DNA from: Palsa-189 sp963803735
GTDB taxonomy: Bacteria; Acidobacteriota; Terriglobia; Acidiferrales; UBA7541
Reading direction: 5' to 3'
NCBI GenBank assembly: GCA_963803735.1
Contig: CAWDNV010000011.1
Span: forward strand, 62,001 to 126,000
Length of the DNA stretch: 64,000 nucleotides
The position numbers and the translations under genes are program-made. Below the pieces are notes generated by a model. The model did not search any database, had not been told where the DNA came from, and saw nothing but the letters and a program-made list of their open reading frames with translations. The stretch's first letter is position 1. The number at the start of each line of letters is the position of its first letter. Positions 28,932 to 38,173 of this stretch are shown piece after piece.

Positions 28932-31226
28932 TCAGGCATCCGACTTTGACACCCCATTGCCGTTTTTGGATTTTGCTGGCTCATCAGAGCCATCGGCGCC
29001 ATAAGCGTATGGGTGGTAGCGATAAGAGTAATAATAGTCGGGAGCGCTCGAGTCTACTGCGTTCAACACTACTCCCAGCACACGCGATTTCACGCTGTGA
29101 AGCAAGTCCCGAGTGCGCATCAGAGCTTCCTTCGGGGTTTCACCGCTTCGCACAACCAGAAGCACGCCATCCACCAGGGCCGAAAGTATGACCGCGTCAG
29201 TAGCGGCCATAATCGGAGGAGAGTCGATGACGATGAATTTATATCGTTTGCGCAGCTCACAGATCATTTCTGCCAAGCGATGCGAGGAAAGAAGATCGGC
29301 GGAATTTGGAGGAATAGGCCCGGTTGGAATCGCGTGCAGATTTTTGATCACCGGATGAGGAATGGTAACAAGATCAAGCCCGACAACACCCGCGAGGTAC
29401 GAACTCAACCCCACTTTACCGTCGTTCATGCTAAGAGCGCGGCTGATACCCGGCTTGCGCAGGTCGCCATCGATCAGCAGAGTGTTATCTCCAAGCTGCG
29501 CCAGAGTCACGCCGATGTTGACGCTCGCCGTAGTCTTGCCCTCGTGTGGAAGCGCGCTCGTTACCAAAATCAATTGCGGCGGGTGGTCCGGTTGCGAAAG
29601 TAATAGCGACGTTCGCAGGGCCCGAAAAGCTTCAGAAACCTGCGATTGAGGCTCAGAATGAGAGAGCAACGCAACCCGCTCGTGAAACCCATTCCCCGAA
29701 CCTCGTAAGAGCTTCTGCAAGCGGCTACGGCTATCACCATTAGAACTGGTAAACGTGGGCACCACAGCAAGCGAAGGCAGGCGCGACAAACTCTGCACGT
29801 CTTCGGGATTTTTTACCGTGTTATCGAGATATTCGCGAACGAGAGCCAGTCCTATACCGCCGAATAGCCCTACTAAGATCGCCAAAAATATGTTGCGCGA
29901 TTTGTTCGGCCGCGAAGGCATCCTAGGTATCAGCGCTGGATCCACCACACGGATATTGCTCGAACGCAGCCCCGCGCTAATTCCTGCCTCCTTAAGCTTC
30001 TGCAGCAGGCCGTCATAAAGCTGTTTGTTGGCCTCCGCCTCACGTTTCAGAATGTTGTATTCGACCATTTTGTCGGCCATCGAGGCGGCTTCATTCTTCT
30101 GTTGATCGAGCGCCCGTTGTAGCAGCACTTCTCGTTGACGCGATCCCCGATACTCGGCCTCGATCTGATTTCCGATGTTCTTCTTTTCACCTTCTATGAG
30201 CTGCTGGCTCTCATTGAGTTGCGCCTCGAGCCGGACCACCTTTGGAAATTTCGGTCCGTACTGATTGAGAGCCTCAGTATATTGGTCGCTGAGTTCGCCC
30301 TGGCGCTTGAGGCTTTCCTGAATCACCGGACTTTCGCGAACCGCGGGGATCGCATCGTAATTGCCGGCCTTGGCTAGTTCGTAGACGGCGTCTTTGTTTA
30401 TACGATCGGCTTGAGCCTCTGTAAGCTCGCGGTTAAGGTCGGCGAGTTTTTGAGTGGTGACATCCTGTTTTTCGTCGATGGTCCAGATCTGATTGTCCCG
30501 TTCATATTTAATACGGGCATCCTCGGAAGCCTCGACTTTCCCTTTCAACTCGTCGAGCTGGTTTGCCAGCCAATTCGAGGCCTGAGTGGTCGCTTCGTAA
30601 CGGCTGCGAAAGTTTTGCTCGATGAAATTATTCACATGGGCGTTGACAACGGCGGCCGCCAGTTTTGGGTCTGAAGCTGCAAACGTCACGTCTAGTAATC
30701 GGCTATTCGGCACGCGCTTCACCGATAAGCCGCCGAGAAACGCGCCTAATGAAGGCGGTGGCTCCAGGCCGCTCTTCGGCGAGATCACTTCCAAGGTGCC
30801 GGGGCTTTGCGCATGGCCGCCGAATCGCGGATCCTGATCCAAATGCAAAGATTTGATTGTTTGGATGGCCAGGGTCTCACTCACAAGAATTTTCGACTGC
30901 GTCTCGATGTAATCCTCTAAGTCCTGGTACAAGTCGTAAGGATCGTTGCCTGCAAACGGAAGGAAATTCGAGGTCTCGCGATCAATTTCAACCCGTGTGG
31001 TGGCCTCGTAAGTCGGCTGCATGCGGAAAGTGGCGATGGTAACTACTGTAACCAGGGCCAGAAGGAATGAAATGATCAGCCACTTGTGCTTCCGCAGGAT
31101 CAGCAGGTAGTCGAGCAGATGCCCTTCGCGCGGCATCATATCCAGCGTGACGAAAGGCTCCCGAGCGGCCAAACCGTTGAAGGCCACCGCATGATCGCGT
31201 GTAATCAGGTTGGTGTGTTCGTTCAT
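28932..31226 (-). CDS. wzc: Polysaccharide co-polymerase and tyrosine autokinase (Wzc/GumC-like)
   Basis: 764 residues. N-terminal Wzz domain with a membrane helix at about 50-70, a long periplasmic coiled-coil (about 190-420), a second helix near 455-475, then a cytoplasmic BY-kinase: Walker A SALPHEGKTTASVN, Walker A' LLIDGDLRKPG, Walker B FIVIDSPPIMAATDA. The C-terminus carries a Tyr cluster (YYYSYRYHPYAY), the autophosphorylation tail that controls oligomer assembly and chain length. It works with the Wza-like protein encoded 45 bases upstream. Confidence 0.9.
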   Translation of the reverse strand: MNEHTNLITRDHAVAFNGLAAREPFVTLDMMPREGHLLDYLLILRKHKWLIISFLLALVTVVTIATFRMQPTYEATTRVEIDRETSNFLPFAGNDPYDLYQDLEDYIETQSKILVSETLAIQTIKSLHLDQDPRFGGHAQSPGTLEVISPKSGLEPPPSLGAFLGGLSVKRVPNSRLLDVTFAASDPKLAAAVVNAHVNNFIEQNFRSRYEATTQASNWLANQLDELKGKVEASEDARIKYERDNQIWTIDEKQDVTTQKLADLNRELTEAQADRINKDAVYELAKAGNYDAIPAVRESPVIQESLKRQGELSDQYTEALNQYGPKFPKVVRLEAQLNESQQLIEGEKKNIGNQIEAEYRGSRQREVLLQRALDQQKNEAASMADKMVEYNILKREAEANKQLYDGLLQKLKEAGISAGLRSSNIRVVDPALIPRMPSRPNKSRNIFLAILVGLFGGIGLALVREYLDNTVKNPEDVQSLSRLPSLAVVPTFTSSNGDSRSRLQKLLRGSGNGFHERVALLSHSEPQSQVSEAFRALRTSLLLSQPDHPPQLILVTSALPHEGKTTASVNIGVTLAQLGDNTLLIDGDLRKPGISRALSMNDGKVGLSSYLAGVVGLDLVTIPHPVIKNLHAIPTGPIPPNSADLLSSHRLAEMICELRKRYKFIVIDSPPIMAATDAVILSALVDGVLLVVRSGETPKEALMRTRDLLHSVKSRVLGVVLNAVDSSAPDYYYSYRYHPYAYGADGSDEPAKSKNGNGVSKSDA

Positions 31227-31271
31227 GCCTAGCTTACAAATGCTCTTCGACGGGTGCCCGGTAAAAATGCC

Positions 31272-32399
31272 TCACTGAGCCACCCGGATAATCGCGGCTC
31301 CTGACGCAATGGCTATGGCTATTTCGGCCGACCGGCGGAGCGCATGTTTGCCTGTGCTATCGGGCACATAAAGGATGTCATTCTGCCGTAGCGAAACGTC
31401 TTCACGTTTGAGAGTCAGGATTTTCTTCACGTCGATCGGCACTTGCTCGCGCTCCTCGCTTCCGGGTGGTTGCCTCAGGATTACTGCATTTCCCCCTTTT
31501 GCGGTACTGGTCAGCCCACCGGCGAGCGACAGCACTTTGAGAACCGTCAATCGCTGGCGATCGCTCTGCATCACAAATCCACCGGGGTGCTGCACAGCAC
31601 CCACAGCGTACACAACACCAGCTCTGGGCACGGTAACGACATCACCACCCAAAAGGGGCACGTTGTATTTAGGATCGCCGCTGTCGAGCAGCTCATTGAG
31701 GTCAATAATGGTCGTGTTTTCGGCGCCTGGGGGGATATTCGCGGGCTGCGTCTTAGACCTTTCCGCTAACGGTGTTTCGCCCGGAGTATTATCGGGCTCG
31801 GACGGCCGCGGCTTTCGCGTAACCAGCACTTTGCTTCCCGCATCATCGGAAATTCCGCCCGCTTGCGATAACACCTGGAGCAGCGTCATCTGATGCACAG
31901 CCTGTATCGTCAGCGGATTCCTCACGGCACCAATGACGGTTATCGGTTCGCTATGCTGCTCTTTGACTGTTACGGTAACCTGCGGGTGCGTCACCAGGCC
32001 ATTAACCTGCAGCAATTCGGCCAGCTTGTCTTGGAACTGAAACGGCGTTAGGCCGCCAGCCTGTACTTTGACAGGAACCAACGGGATGGCCACAAAACCG
32101 GACTCACTTACCCGTACGTCACGCGATAGTTCAGGAACGTCAAAGACTTCTATGGATAATAAATCGCCGCTGCTGATGACGTAATCCCTGTGCTCGGCTG
32201 CTTCAACGAGGGCGAGCTGAGCTATGCGGTCGTTCGCTTCGCGAGCAGTTTGCAACTTTTGTGCTTCGGCAATTTCGCGCTGTTGGGACGGATTTTGTGC
32301 AAAAGCTACACCAGGCAATATTGAGAACAGCCAGAGGAGGCCGCAGCAGCGAAACTTCCGCCACAGCTGGCCGGGTACACCAACACGTTTAGGGCCCAT
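31272..32399 (-). CDS. wza: Polysaccharide export outer-membrane protein (Wza-like, SLBB domains)
   Basis: 375 residues with a Sec signal (LLWLFSILPGVAFAQ, cleavage near 35). The Poly_export domain starts near residue 75 (DYVISSGDLLSIEVFDVPELSRDVRV), followed by two SLBB domains (VIGAVRNPLTIQAV and VYAVGAVQHPGGFVM). No lipobox Cys at the cleavage site, so it is not an obvious lipoprotein, unlike E. coli Wza. A C-terminal hydrophobic helix may form the outer-membrane pore. Confidence 0.85.
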   Translation of the reverse strand: MGPKRVGVPGQLWRKFRCCGLLWLFSILPGVAFAQNPSQQREIAEAQKLQTAREANDRIAQLALVEAAEHRDYVISSGDLLSIEVFDVPELSRDVRVSESGFVAIPLVPVKVQAGGLTPFQFQDKLAELLQVNGLVTHPQVTVTVKEQHSEPITVIGAVRNPLTIQAVHQMTLLQVLSQAGGISDDAGSKVLVTRKPRPSEPDNTPGETPLAERSKTQPANIPPGAENTTIIDLNELLDSGDPKYNVPLLGGDVVTVPRAGVVYAVGAVQHPGGFVMQSDRQRLTVLKVLSLAGGLTSTAKGGNAVILRQPPGSEEREQVPIDVKKILTLKREDVSLRQNDILYVPDSTGKHALRRSAEIAIAIASGAAIIRVAQ

Positions 32400-32426
32400 C
32401 AGATGGTCTTTCCCACGCGCCGGGAA

Positions 32427-33713
32427 TTATACCGTCTGAACGGTGCGCCTCATATTCAATTTTGCCGCGACCCCTGTATGGGCTTCCGACCGACGTGCTG
32501 CCCGAGTGGGTGTCGCGGAAGTCGCCAGTCCGGATTGGATCAGAAACAAAAGCGCATTCGAAGGAATGTGCAGATTGAAATCGACAAGGCTATGAGCCAA
32601 TAAGCCACAACACGCCGAAAACGCTCCAATGTGAAGCGCCAGTTCCAGCCGATTTTTTGCCTCTAGGATGCACATCGATGCCATACGAAAGAAGAACGCC
32701 AGGAAGCAGATGCCGATGGCACCGCCGATTACGCCACTTTCCGCGAGCGCCTCGACATAATCGTTGTGCGTGTGATTCACGATGGACCCGTCATAAAGCG
32801 TTTCATATCGAGGAAAAACAGCTTCCAGCGTGCCTAGTCCCGTGCCTGCAAGGGGATGATCCATAAAGATTCGCCAGGAATCTCTGAGTATTTCCGCACG
32901 CCTGGCTTCGCTAACTTCCAGCTTCTGGTAAGCCTCAAATCGGGCGATGGCCCGGCCAGCGCCGAGCCAAACCACAAAACCGCACGCCAGAAGCAGCAGT
33001 GTCGCGCCTACGACGAACTGGTTCCGTCCGCGTCCACGGAGAAGTGCCAAGATCACGACGAGGCCGACCTCCAGGAAGAAGGCCGCTATCCCGCCGCGCG
33101 AAGCAGAAAGGAAAAGAGCGCCAATGGGCATGAGCGTCAAGACCATAAGCAATGACATACGGTCGCGGTTTTCAGCTCGTAATAAAACGATCGATAGGCC
33201 GACGGGGATGATCAATTCCACGAGTCCCGCGAAGTGATTGCGATTGACGTAAGGCCCGAATGGAATTCCGCCGTAACGCAATTCGCGAAACCAGTACAGT
33301 TTCCCGTTGAATGTGAAATGCTGCAGAATCCCAAGCACCGAAACGCCAAATCCGAGAGCGAGCAAAAACCATGCAAAAGCGTTCCAATTTTCGAGCGTCT
33401 CAAAAGCCTGTACGACCAGGAAGAATAAGAGCGCCAGGGCTGAGAACTTGAGGAGTTCTATCTTCGTTAAAAATCTCACCTCTGTGAAGCCGGCGCCGTA
33501 CTGCACTGCAATCCACAGCCAGAAGGCGGCAACCGGCCAAAGCAAACGATGCCAGCGGACAGGCACGCTTCCCCAGGCGAAAAGCAGACCCCACCACAGC
33601 AACAATATGGCCGCACCGATCTCGAGCACGGCTTCTGACCACGGCTCAACCACGCCGTGCGCCAACACACTGAAGGCCAGCAGCCCGCATATGCCAACGC
33701 GCAACCCCTTCAT
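32427..33713 (-). CDS. O-antigen ligase-like membrane protein
   Basis: 428 residues from ATG 33713, which overlaps the upstream stop as ATGA (33710-33713). About eleven membrane helices and the Wzy_C-type segment with DHPLAGTGLGTLEAVFP and HTHNDYVEALAESGVIG; the HxHNDYxExLAExG motif is strongly conserved in this family and contains the His needed for ligase activity. Probable polymerase or ligase of the EPS; it complements the protein at 16650-18245. Confidence 0.85.
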   Translation of the reverse strand: MKGLRVGICGLLAFSVLAHGVVEPWSEAVLEIGAAILLLWWGLLFAWGSVPVRWHRLLWPVAAFWLWIAVQYGAGFTEVRFLTKIELLKFSALALLFFLVVQAFETLENWNAFAWFLLALGFGVSVLGILQHFTFNGKLYWFRELRYGGIPFGPYVNRNHFAGLVELIIPVGLSIVLLRAENRDRMSLLMVLTLMPIGALFLSASRGGIAAFFLEVGLVVILALLRGRGRNQFVVGATLLLLACGFVVWLGAGRAIARFEAYQKLEVSEARRAEILRDSWRIFMDHPLAGTGLGTLEAVFPRYETLYDGSIVNHTHNDYVEALAESGVIGGAIGICFLAFFFRMASMCILEAKNRLELALHIGAFSACCGLLAHSLVDFNLHIPSNALLFLIQSGLATSATPTRAARRSEAHTGVAAKLNMRRTVQTV

Positions 33714-35029
33714 CGATGTGACTCTGGCAAGGGGGGCAGCGGAAAAAGCGCCACATCGTCGACCCAAGCGGTACCTCGAATTTTGTTCCCCAATTTGTCG
33801 CTGCGGGTCCGTCGCAGCACAATTTGCAAAACTTTCGTCTCGGCTCCGCTAACAAATTCGATATTCGCTTCGGTCCACGATTGAGTACCCACGAGATTCG
33901 AAGTGAAGTAGGCCGGACTCCCCGGGCTAGAAATGTCCCGGATTTCGAAACGTATTCCGCTATCTGTAGTTAGATCCCGCGTGCGGAGGAAGGCGTTAAA
34001 ACGATATCGTGTGCCCGGGTGAACGGCGACATACTGCCAAACATTTTGAAAGTCCACGTTGGCCGTACCGTCGAAATCCACGCGTAGGGAACGCTTTCCC
34101 GAATGCACGATCTGCTCATCCCAAGCCATCTCCGCGCCTGCGACAGGGTTGACTCGCCAATCGAATCCGCCGTTTAGAGGCTCCTGCTCGAATCCGCCGT
34201 TCCAAACAAGCGAGCCGGGTGGGTCTGGCTTTGGTGCCATTCCTCCCAGCGCCTGATTCCAGACCGTTTCCGCATCCTCGGCATGGCCGGTGCCGAACAA
34301 CATTTCCAGTAATGGAAAAGCGTCTGAAACTGGAAAGGACGCGCCGTGACCGGCGATGCGAGTCCACACAGCCATCACCGGCGCTGGCTCGCGCGCCTGC
34401 ACAAAGAATTGAATGGCTCCCCAATTCTGCTCCCGCTCGTCCGGCAAGACAATTTTCAAAAGTTGATCGATATCATGCGTGCTGCGCCAGCAGAGCGAAA
34501 CGGCAAGCGCCGTAAGCCTAGAATTGCTTACAACAGCGTCATGGATCTGCTGAAGGGCCTCCGGAACACGGCCTTGGCGCAACAGAAAGTTCCCAAAGCG
34601 CCACGCCGCATCTGCGGAAATAGGATAGCGCTGCCGCGCTTTTCGAAACGCCTGCTCCGCTTGCGCGACATTGCCTGCTGTTTCATACGCGCCGGCAAGA
34701 TCCATCCAGTAAAACGACGAGCCGGAATTTATGGAGGTGGCACGCTGATAATATGAGATCGCTAACGGCAGATCGGTGTACGCGAAATCGAGTTGCCGAT
34801 AGCGGCCCAGGCGGTACCAAAGATCTGCATTCGACGGCTCGATTTCGGCAGCGCGAAGCCACATCTCCGGACTTGCAGAGGCGGCCCAATGGGCAGCGAC
34901 TTCGTGACGCACTGCTGCAAAGGTCAAACTCCCTGCCGCAAAAGCTATTACGCCGAATATCAACCATCGCCATCTCGAATTGATTGCCGGAGTGGACATC
35001 GATTTTGCCGCTACGATGGGATGTACCAC
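33710..35029 (-). CDS. TPR protein with C-terminal carbohydrate-binding-like domain
   Basis: About 439 residues. GTG 35029 is preceded by GAGGGA at 7 bases; a TTG at 35044 or ATG at 34999 is possible. A membrane anchor (WLIFGVIAFAAGSLTFAAV) is followed by TPR units (about residues 50-200: LWYRLGRYRQLDF, AYETAGNVAQAEQAFRKA, FGNFLLRQGRVPEALQQI). The last 160 residues form a jelly-roll-like domain (SLVWNGGFEQEPLNGGFDW, RYRFNAFLRTRD) like CBM4/9 modules. Likely a periplasmic scaffold that touches the polysaccharide; coupled to the ligase gene by ATGA. Confidence 0.7.
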   Translation of the reverse strand: MVHPIVAAKSMSTPAINSRWRWLIFGVIAFAAGSLTFAAVRHEVAAHWAASASPEMWLRAAEIEPSNADLWYRLGRYRQLDFAYTDLPLAISYYQRATSINSGSSFYWMDLAGAYETAGNVAQAEQAFRKARQRYPISADAAWRFGNFLLRQGRVPEALQQIHDAVVSNSRLTALAVSLCWRSTHDIDQLLKIVLPDEREQNWGAIQFFVQAREPAPVMAVWTRIAGHGASFPVSDAFPLLEMLFGTGHAEDAETVWNQALGGMAPKPDPPGSLVWNGGFEQEPLNGGFDWRVNPVAGAEMAWDEQIVHSGKRSLRVDFDGTANVDFQNVWQYVAVHPGTRYRFNAFLRTRDLTTDSGIRFEIRDISSPGSPAYFTSNLVGTQSWTEANIEFVSGAETKVLQIVLRRTRSDKLGNKIRGTAWVDDVALFPLPPLPESHR

Positions 35030-35123
35030 AGGTACATCCCTCAAGGGAACTCTTGAAGGTTAATTGTTTACGTGGGTTTTGGCGATTGCTGGAACAACAC
35101 TCTGCGTCGAGGCCTTTGCCGAA

Positions 35124-35402
35124 CTATCGCACCTCGATCAGCCCCGCTCCCAGAAGCCCTTCGAGCAGGGCCATTAAGTCGCGTTCGCACCGCTCGGGTT
35201 CGACGTCATATTCCTGCAGCAAAGCTTCTTGAATATCGGCAACCTTGCACGGCGTTTGCAGCAATTTCCAGATGCTTGCGCCCACCGGGTCGAGTCCATA
35301 ATAAACGCCATCTTTCACATTCAAGATGGCCGCTTCTGACCCGAGACTACACGACACTTGATCTTTTGTAACCGTGACCACCGATTGCCCTGAAAGGCTC
35401 AT
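35124..35402 (-). CDS. PqqD-family RiPP recognition protein (lasso B1-like)
   Basis: 92 residues covering the whole PqqD/RRE fold: a first strand with VTVTKDQVSCSLGSEAAILNVKDGVYYGLDPVG, then the winged-helix part with IWKLLQTPCKVADIQEALL and a last helix ending LLGAGLIEV. In lasso systems such free-standing proteins (B1) hold the leader peptide for the B2 protease. It is the first gene of the minus-strand EPS run, right after a terminator. The lasso genes at 43.9-47.4 kb lack a B1, so this may serve them in trans. Alternatively it belongs to an unrelated HprK/PqqD system associated with EPS loci. Confidence 0.8.
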   Translation of the reverse strand: MSLSGQSVVTVTKDQVSCSLGSEAAILNVKDGVYYGLDPVGASIWKLLQTPCKVADIQEALLQEYDVEPERCERDLMALLEGLLGAGLIEVR

Positions 35403-35439
35403 TCACTATTGCCCCGAGGAATGATGTCTAGGCTAATAA

Positions 35440-35470
35440 AAGACCCCGCGCACAAAGCCGCGGGGTCTCT
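35440..35470 (-). terminator. Intrinsic terminator of the TPR gene
   Basis: A 9-bp GC-rich stem GACCCCGCG (35442-35450) / CGCGGGGTC (35459-35467) is followed, in minus-strand direction, by TTTTATTAG. It sits after the TPR gene and before the PqqD-like gene, so it separates the EPS transcript from the gene upstream. Confidence 0.85.
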
Positions 35471-35492
35471 GAATCGCTGTTTTGGAAGTGCT

Positions 35493-36659
35493 CTACTTCT
35501 TCTTCTGCTGGTTGGCTGGCCTTGTGTTTACCTTGGTATCGATGCCCAAACCCATAGCCTGCAGAGCTTCCAGCCCCTGTTTGGCCTGCGCGCCCCAAAT
35601 GCCCGTCGGGTCGAGTGCGATAGCCTTTTGGTAGGCCTCTTGAGTTCCCGGCTGCAATATGGGCACCATCTTGTCGCCCTCTTGCTTAAACTCCATCGTA
35701 TTCACGAGCGCCGCGCCAAGCAAATACCATGCTTGCGCGTTCTTTGGATCAGCATCCGTAGCTTTCTTGAGAGGGTCAACAGACTCCTTGATACGGCCGG
35801 TATTGTAAAGTCCAATTGAGAAGTTCCGCCAATACATGGCCGTATTCATGGGATCCAATTCGATGGCCTTCTGGTAAGCCGTCAGCGCATCGTCGATTTT
35901 TCCAGTCCTCGCCAGCGAGTTCCCCAAGTTGTTGTAGTAGCTGGGGTCTGGCTTCAGCGCAACGGCTTTTGCATACGCGGTTGCGGCATCGGAATACTTG
36001 TTGTCCACCTCATAGGCCTCGCCCAACCTGGCCAGAACGATATTGCGGTTCGGGTCGGTCTCAGCTGTTTGTTCGAGTGCGGCGTTATATTCGGTCACGG
36101 CCGTTGTGTCCGCCTGATCGAGCTGGCCTTGCGCCGCTGCCTGTTGATCCTTGGGCATCTTGTCAATCTGGGCTCGAGTTTGCTTAGCCTGTTCCAACGC
36201 CGCGTTACCCGCGTCGAAATGCTGCTTCATAGCAGAAAACTTGACTTTGGCTTCTTCGTTCTTTTTTGCCGCTTCGGCCGCCTGCTCGCTCTGCTGGTTC
36301 TGCAGTTCCTTGAAGTTGAAATCCTGCTGGGTATCCTGGCCGCCCATCAGTTGAACGATCTGCGAAAAAGCCGACTTGCCTTGCACCTTGACGTCAATCG
36401 AGTAGGTGCCGGCGGTTAAGTTACCGCTGCGATAGCGGCCCTGCGAATCTGTGGTGTAATCCATGCTTTGGCCCGTCGTGCTATTTCGCACGGATACGAT
36501 CACGCCTCCGAAGGGATTGCCGGAGACGTCAGACACCTGGCCATGAATCTTCGCTGGCTTTTCTTTGTCTTGTGCTGCCGCGCTGATGGCAACTCCTGCC
36601 GCGAGGGATAGCGCGCACACGAGGACCATTACGATCTTTATTCTCTCTATCTGCTTCAT
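35493..36659 (-). CDS. Secreted TPR protein with carboxypeptidase-regulatory-like domain
   Basis: 388 residues from ATG 36659, backed by the strong site GGAGGAGGAGG. Signal peptide about 1-30 (VMVLVCALSLAAGVAISAAAQ). Residues 38-110 form a CarboxypepD_reg-like beta-sandwich (IHGQVSDVSGNPFGGVIVSV), then a Gln/Ala-rich helical stretch and four to five TPR repeats (SDAATAYAKAVALKPD, DDALTAYQKAIELDP, KESVDPLKKATDADP). The combination is common in Acidobacteria and presumably mediates periplasmic protein contacts. Monocistronic: own terminator downstream, queC ends 75 bases upstream. Confidence 0.8.
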   Translation of the reverse strand: MKQIERIKIVMVLVCALSLAAGVAISAAAQDKEKPAKIHGQVSDVSGNPFGGVIVSVRNSTTGQSMDYTTDSQGRYRSGNLTAGTYSIDVKVQGKSAFSQIVQLMGGQDTQQDFNFKELQNQQSEQAAEAAKKNEEAKVKFSAMKQHFDAGNAALEQAKQTRAQIDKMPKDQQAAAQGQLDQADTTAVTEYNAALEQTAETDPNRNIVLARLGEAYEVDNKYSDAATAYAKAVALKPDPSYYNNLGNSLARTGKIDDALTAYQKAIELDPMNTAMYWRNFSIGLYNTGRIKESVDPLKKATDADPKNAQAWYLLGAALVNTMEFKQEGDKMVPILQPGTQEAYQKAIALDPTGIWGAQAKQGLEALQAMGLGIDTKVNTRPANQQKKK

Positions 36660-36733
36660 AGATCGATTTCCTCCTCCTCCCGGCAGGTACGCCGGATAAT
36701 GGCGATATGTTCTCCTATTATCGCCTAACTGGT

Positions 36734-37432
36734 TCATCTTGCAACCCGTACGCGGTAGGGTATTGCATCGGGAACCCCTGCCTCCGCAAATGCCTGTAAT
36801 CTGAGCCGGCAACTATCGCAAACTCCGCAGGCGCCATCTCCATACTGGTAGCACGACCAAGTGAGATCAAGCGGCGCGCCAAGTTCAAGCCCCTTCTGGA
36901 CAATTGCGCTTTTTTTCATCCCGATAACCGGGGTTTCGATGGCAATCTGGGTTTCTGGACGCGTCCCCACGTTCGCCAGCTGCTCAAAGACGCGGTAGTA
37001 CTCGGGCCTGCAATCGGGATAGCCCGAACTATCCTCCGCCACTGCACCTATAAAAATAGCGTTCGCGCCAATTACTTCTGCCCAACTCACCGCCACGGAA
37101 AGAAAATGGGCATTGCGAAAGGGAACGTACGTCACGGGAATAGAATTTCCAGCGACTGGTGCGTGCGGATCGCCTTCCGGCACGCCTATGCGCTCGTCCG
37201 TAAGCGCGGAGCCGCCGATTTCTTTTAAGTGATTCAGGTGCACAATCAACCGCTCGCGGACGCCAAAAAAATCGGCAATCGCCTCGAACGCTTCTCGCTC
37301 CCTTTTCTCCGTAAGCTGTCCGTAACCGGCGTGCAGGAACGCCAACCGATGTGACGTGTTCGCGATGGCTGCGGTTACACACGAATCCATACCGCCGCTG
37401 AGAAGAACCACCGCTTTCGATTTTTCGGCCAT
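36734..37432 (-). CDS. queC: 7-cyano-7-deazaguanine synthase
   Basis: 232 residues. Converts 7-carboxy-7-deazaguanine to preQ0 with ammonia and ATP. PP-loop LLSGGMDSCVT (residues 10-20), and the zinc-binding cysteines in SCYQYGDGACGVCDSC near the C-terminus. Last gene of the queD-small protein-queE-queC string on the minus strand; 18 bases after queE. Confidence 0.93.
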   Translation of the reverse strand: MAEKSKAVVLLSGGMDSCVTAAIANTSHRLAFLHAGYGQLTEKREREAFEAIADFFGVRERLIVHLNHLKEIGGSALTDERIGVPEGDPHAPVAGNSIPVTYVPFRNAHFLSVAVSWAEVIGANAIFIGAVAEDSSGYPDCRPEYYRVFEQLANVGTRPETQIAIETPVIGMKKSAIVQKGLELGAPLDLTWSCYQYGDGACGVCDSCRLRLQAFAEAGVPDAIPYRVRVAR

Positions 37433-37450
37433 ATCGTCCGTGCCCTAACT

Positions 37451-38173
37451 TCAAACGCCGCGCGTGGAAGGATGCCAAACGAATTTGTGCAACTGCAATC
37501 CCAGTCGTACTGGCAGGCGGTCCGCCAGAATCCATTCGGCAAGGATTCGCGCATCAAGTCCGTTCCAAGATCCGTTGGGATCGGGGAAGACCGGCGAGAA
37601 GAGCACTTGCCGAACGCGGCGGGCTAACTGATTCGTGGTAGAAAAATCCCTTGCGAATTCGTAATCCCGTCGACTCCCGATAACGAATTTAACCTCGTCT
37701 TTCGTATCGATCGCGTTTAGGTTATCGAGCAAAAATGTGCCGCCTTCACCGGAATCGGGGCACTTCACGTCCACGATTTTCACTACCTGCTGCGGCAGAG
37801 CGCCCACGAAACGCTCACCACTGGTCTCCACAAGCACCGTGTAGTTCTCCGCCATCAGCCGTTGCGCGAGCCCAACTGAATCGGGTTGCAGCAAAGGCTC
37901 ACCACCGGTCAACTCCGCAAGCAAGATCGGCTTCTCCACCTGTAAACCGATGTTTGCATCGGAAGCAGAATGGGAGCCAGTGCTGGCAGAAAGTTCCTTA
38001 ACCCGGCCGAGCACGTCGTCAAGGCTCATCCTCGTTCCGCCATAAAACGCGTAGGCCGTATCGCACCAGGTGCAGCGCAGGTTGCATCCAGTAAGGCGCA
38101 CGAAAATACACGGCAGCCCAGCGTATGTGCTTTCGCCTTGAATAGAGCGAAAGATTTCGGTTACCTGCATCAT
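37451..38173 (-). CDS. queE: 7-carboxy-7-deazaguanine synthase
   Basis: 240 residues. Radical-SAM enzyme making 7-carboxy-7-deazaguanine from carboxytetrahydropterin. The cluster-binding C30-x3-C34-x2-C37 is in TGCNLRCTWCDTAYAF, and the family start FRSIQGESTYAGLPCIFVR is present. The start overlaps the stop of the small membrane protein gene as ATGA (38170-38173). Confidence 0.93.
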   Translation of the reverse strand: MMQVTEIFRSIQGESTYAGLPCIFVRLTGCNLRCTWCDTAYAFYGGTRMSLDDVLGRVKELSASTGSHSASDANIGLQVEKPILLAELTGGEPLLQPDSVGLAQRLMAENYTVLVETSGERFVGALPQQVVKIVDVKCPDSGEGGTFLLDNLNAIDTKDEVKFVIGSRRDYEFARDFSTTNQLARRVRQVLFSPVFPDPNGSWNGLDARILAEWILADRLPVRLGLQLHKFVWHPSTRGV

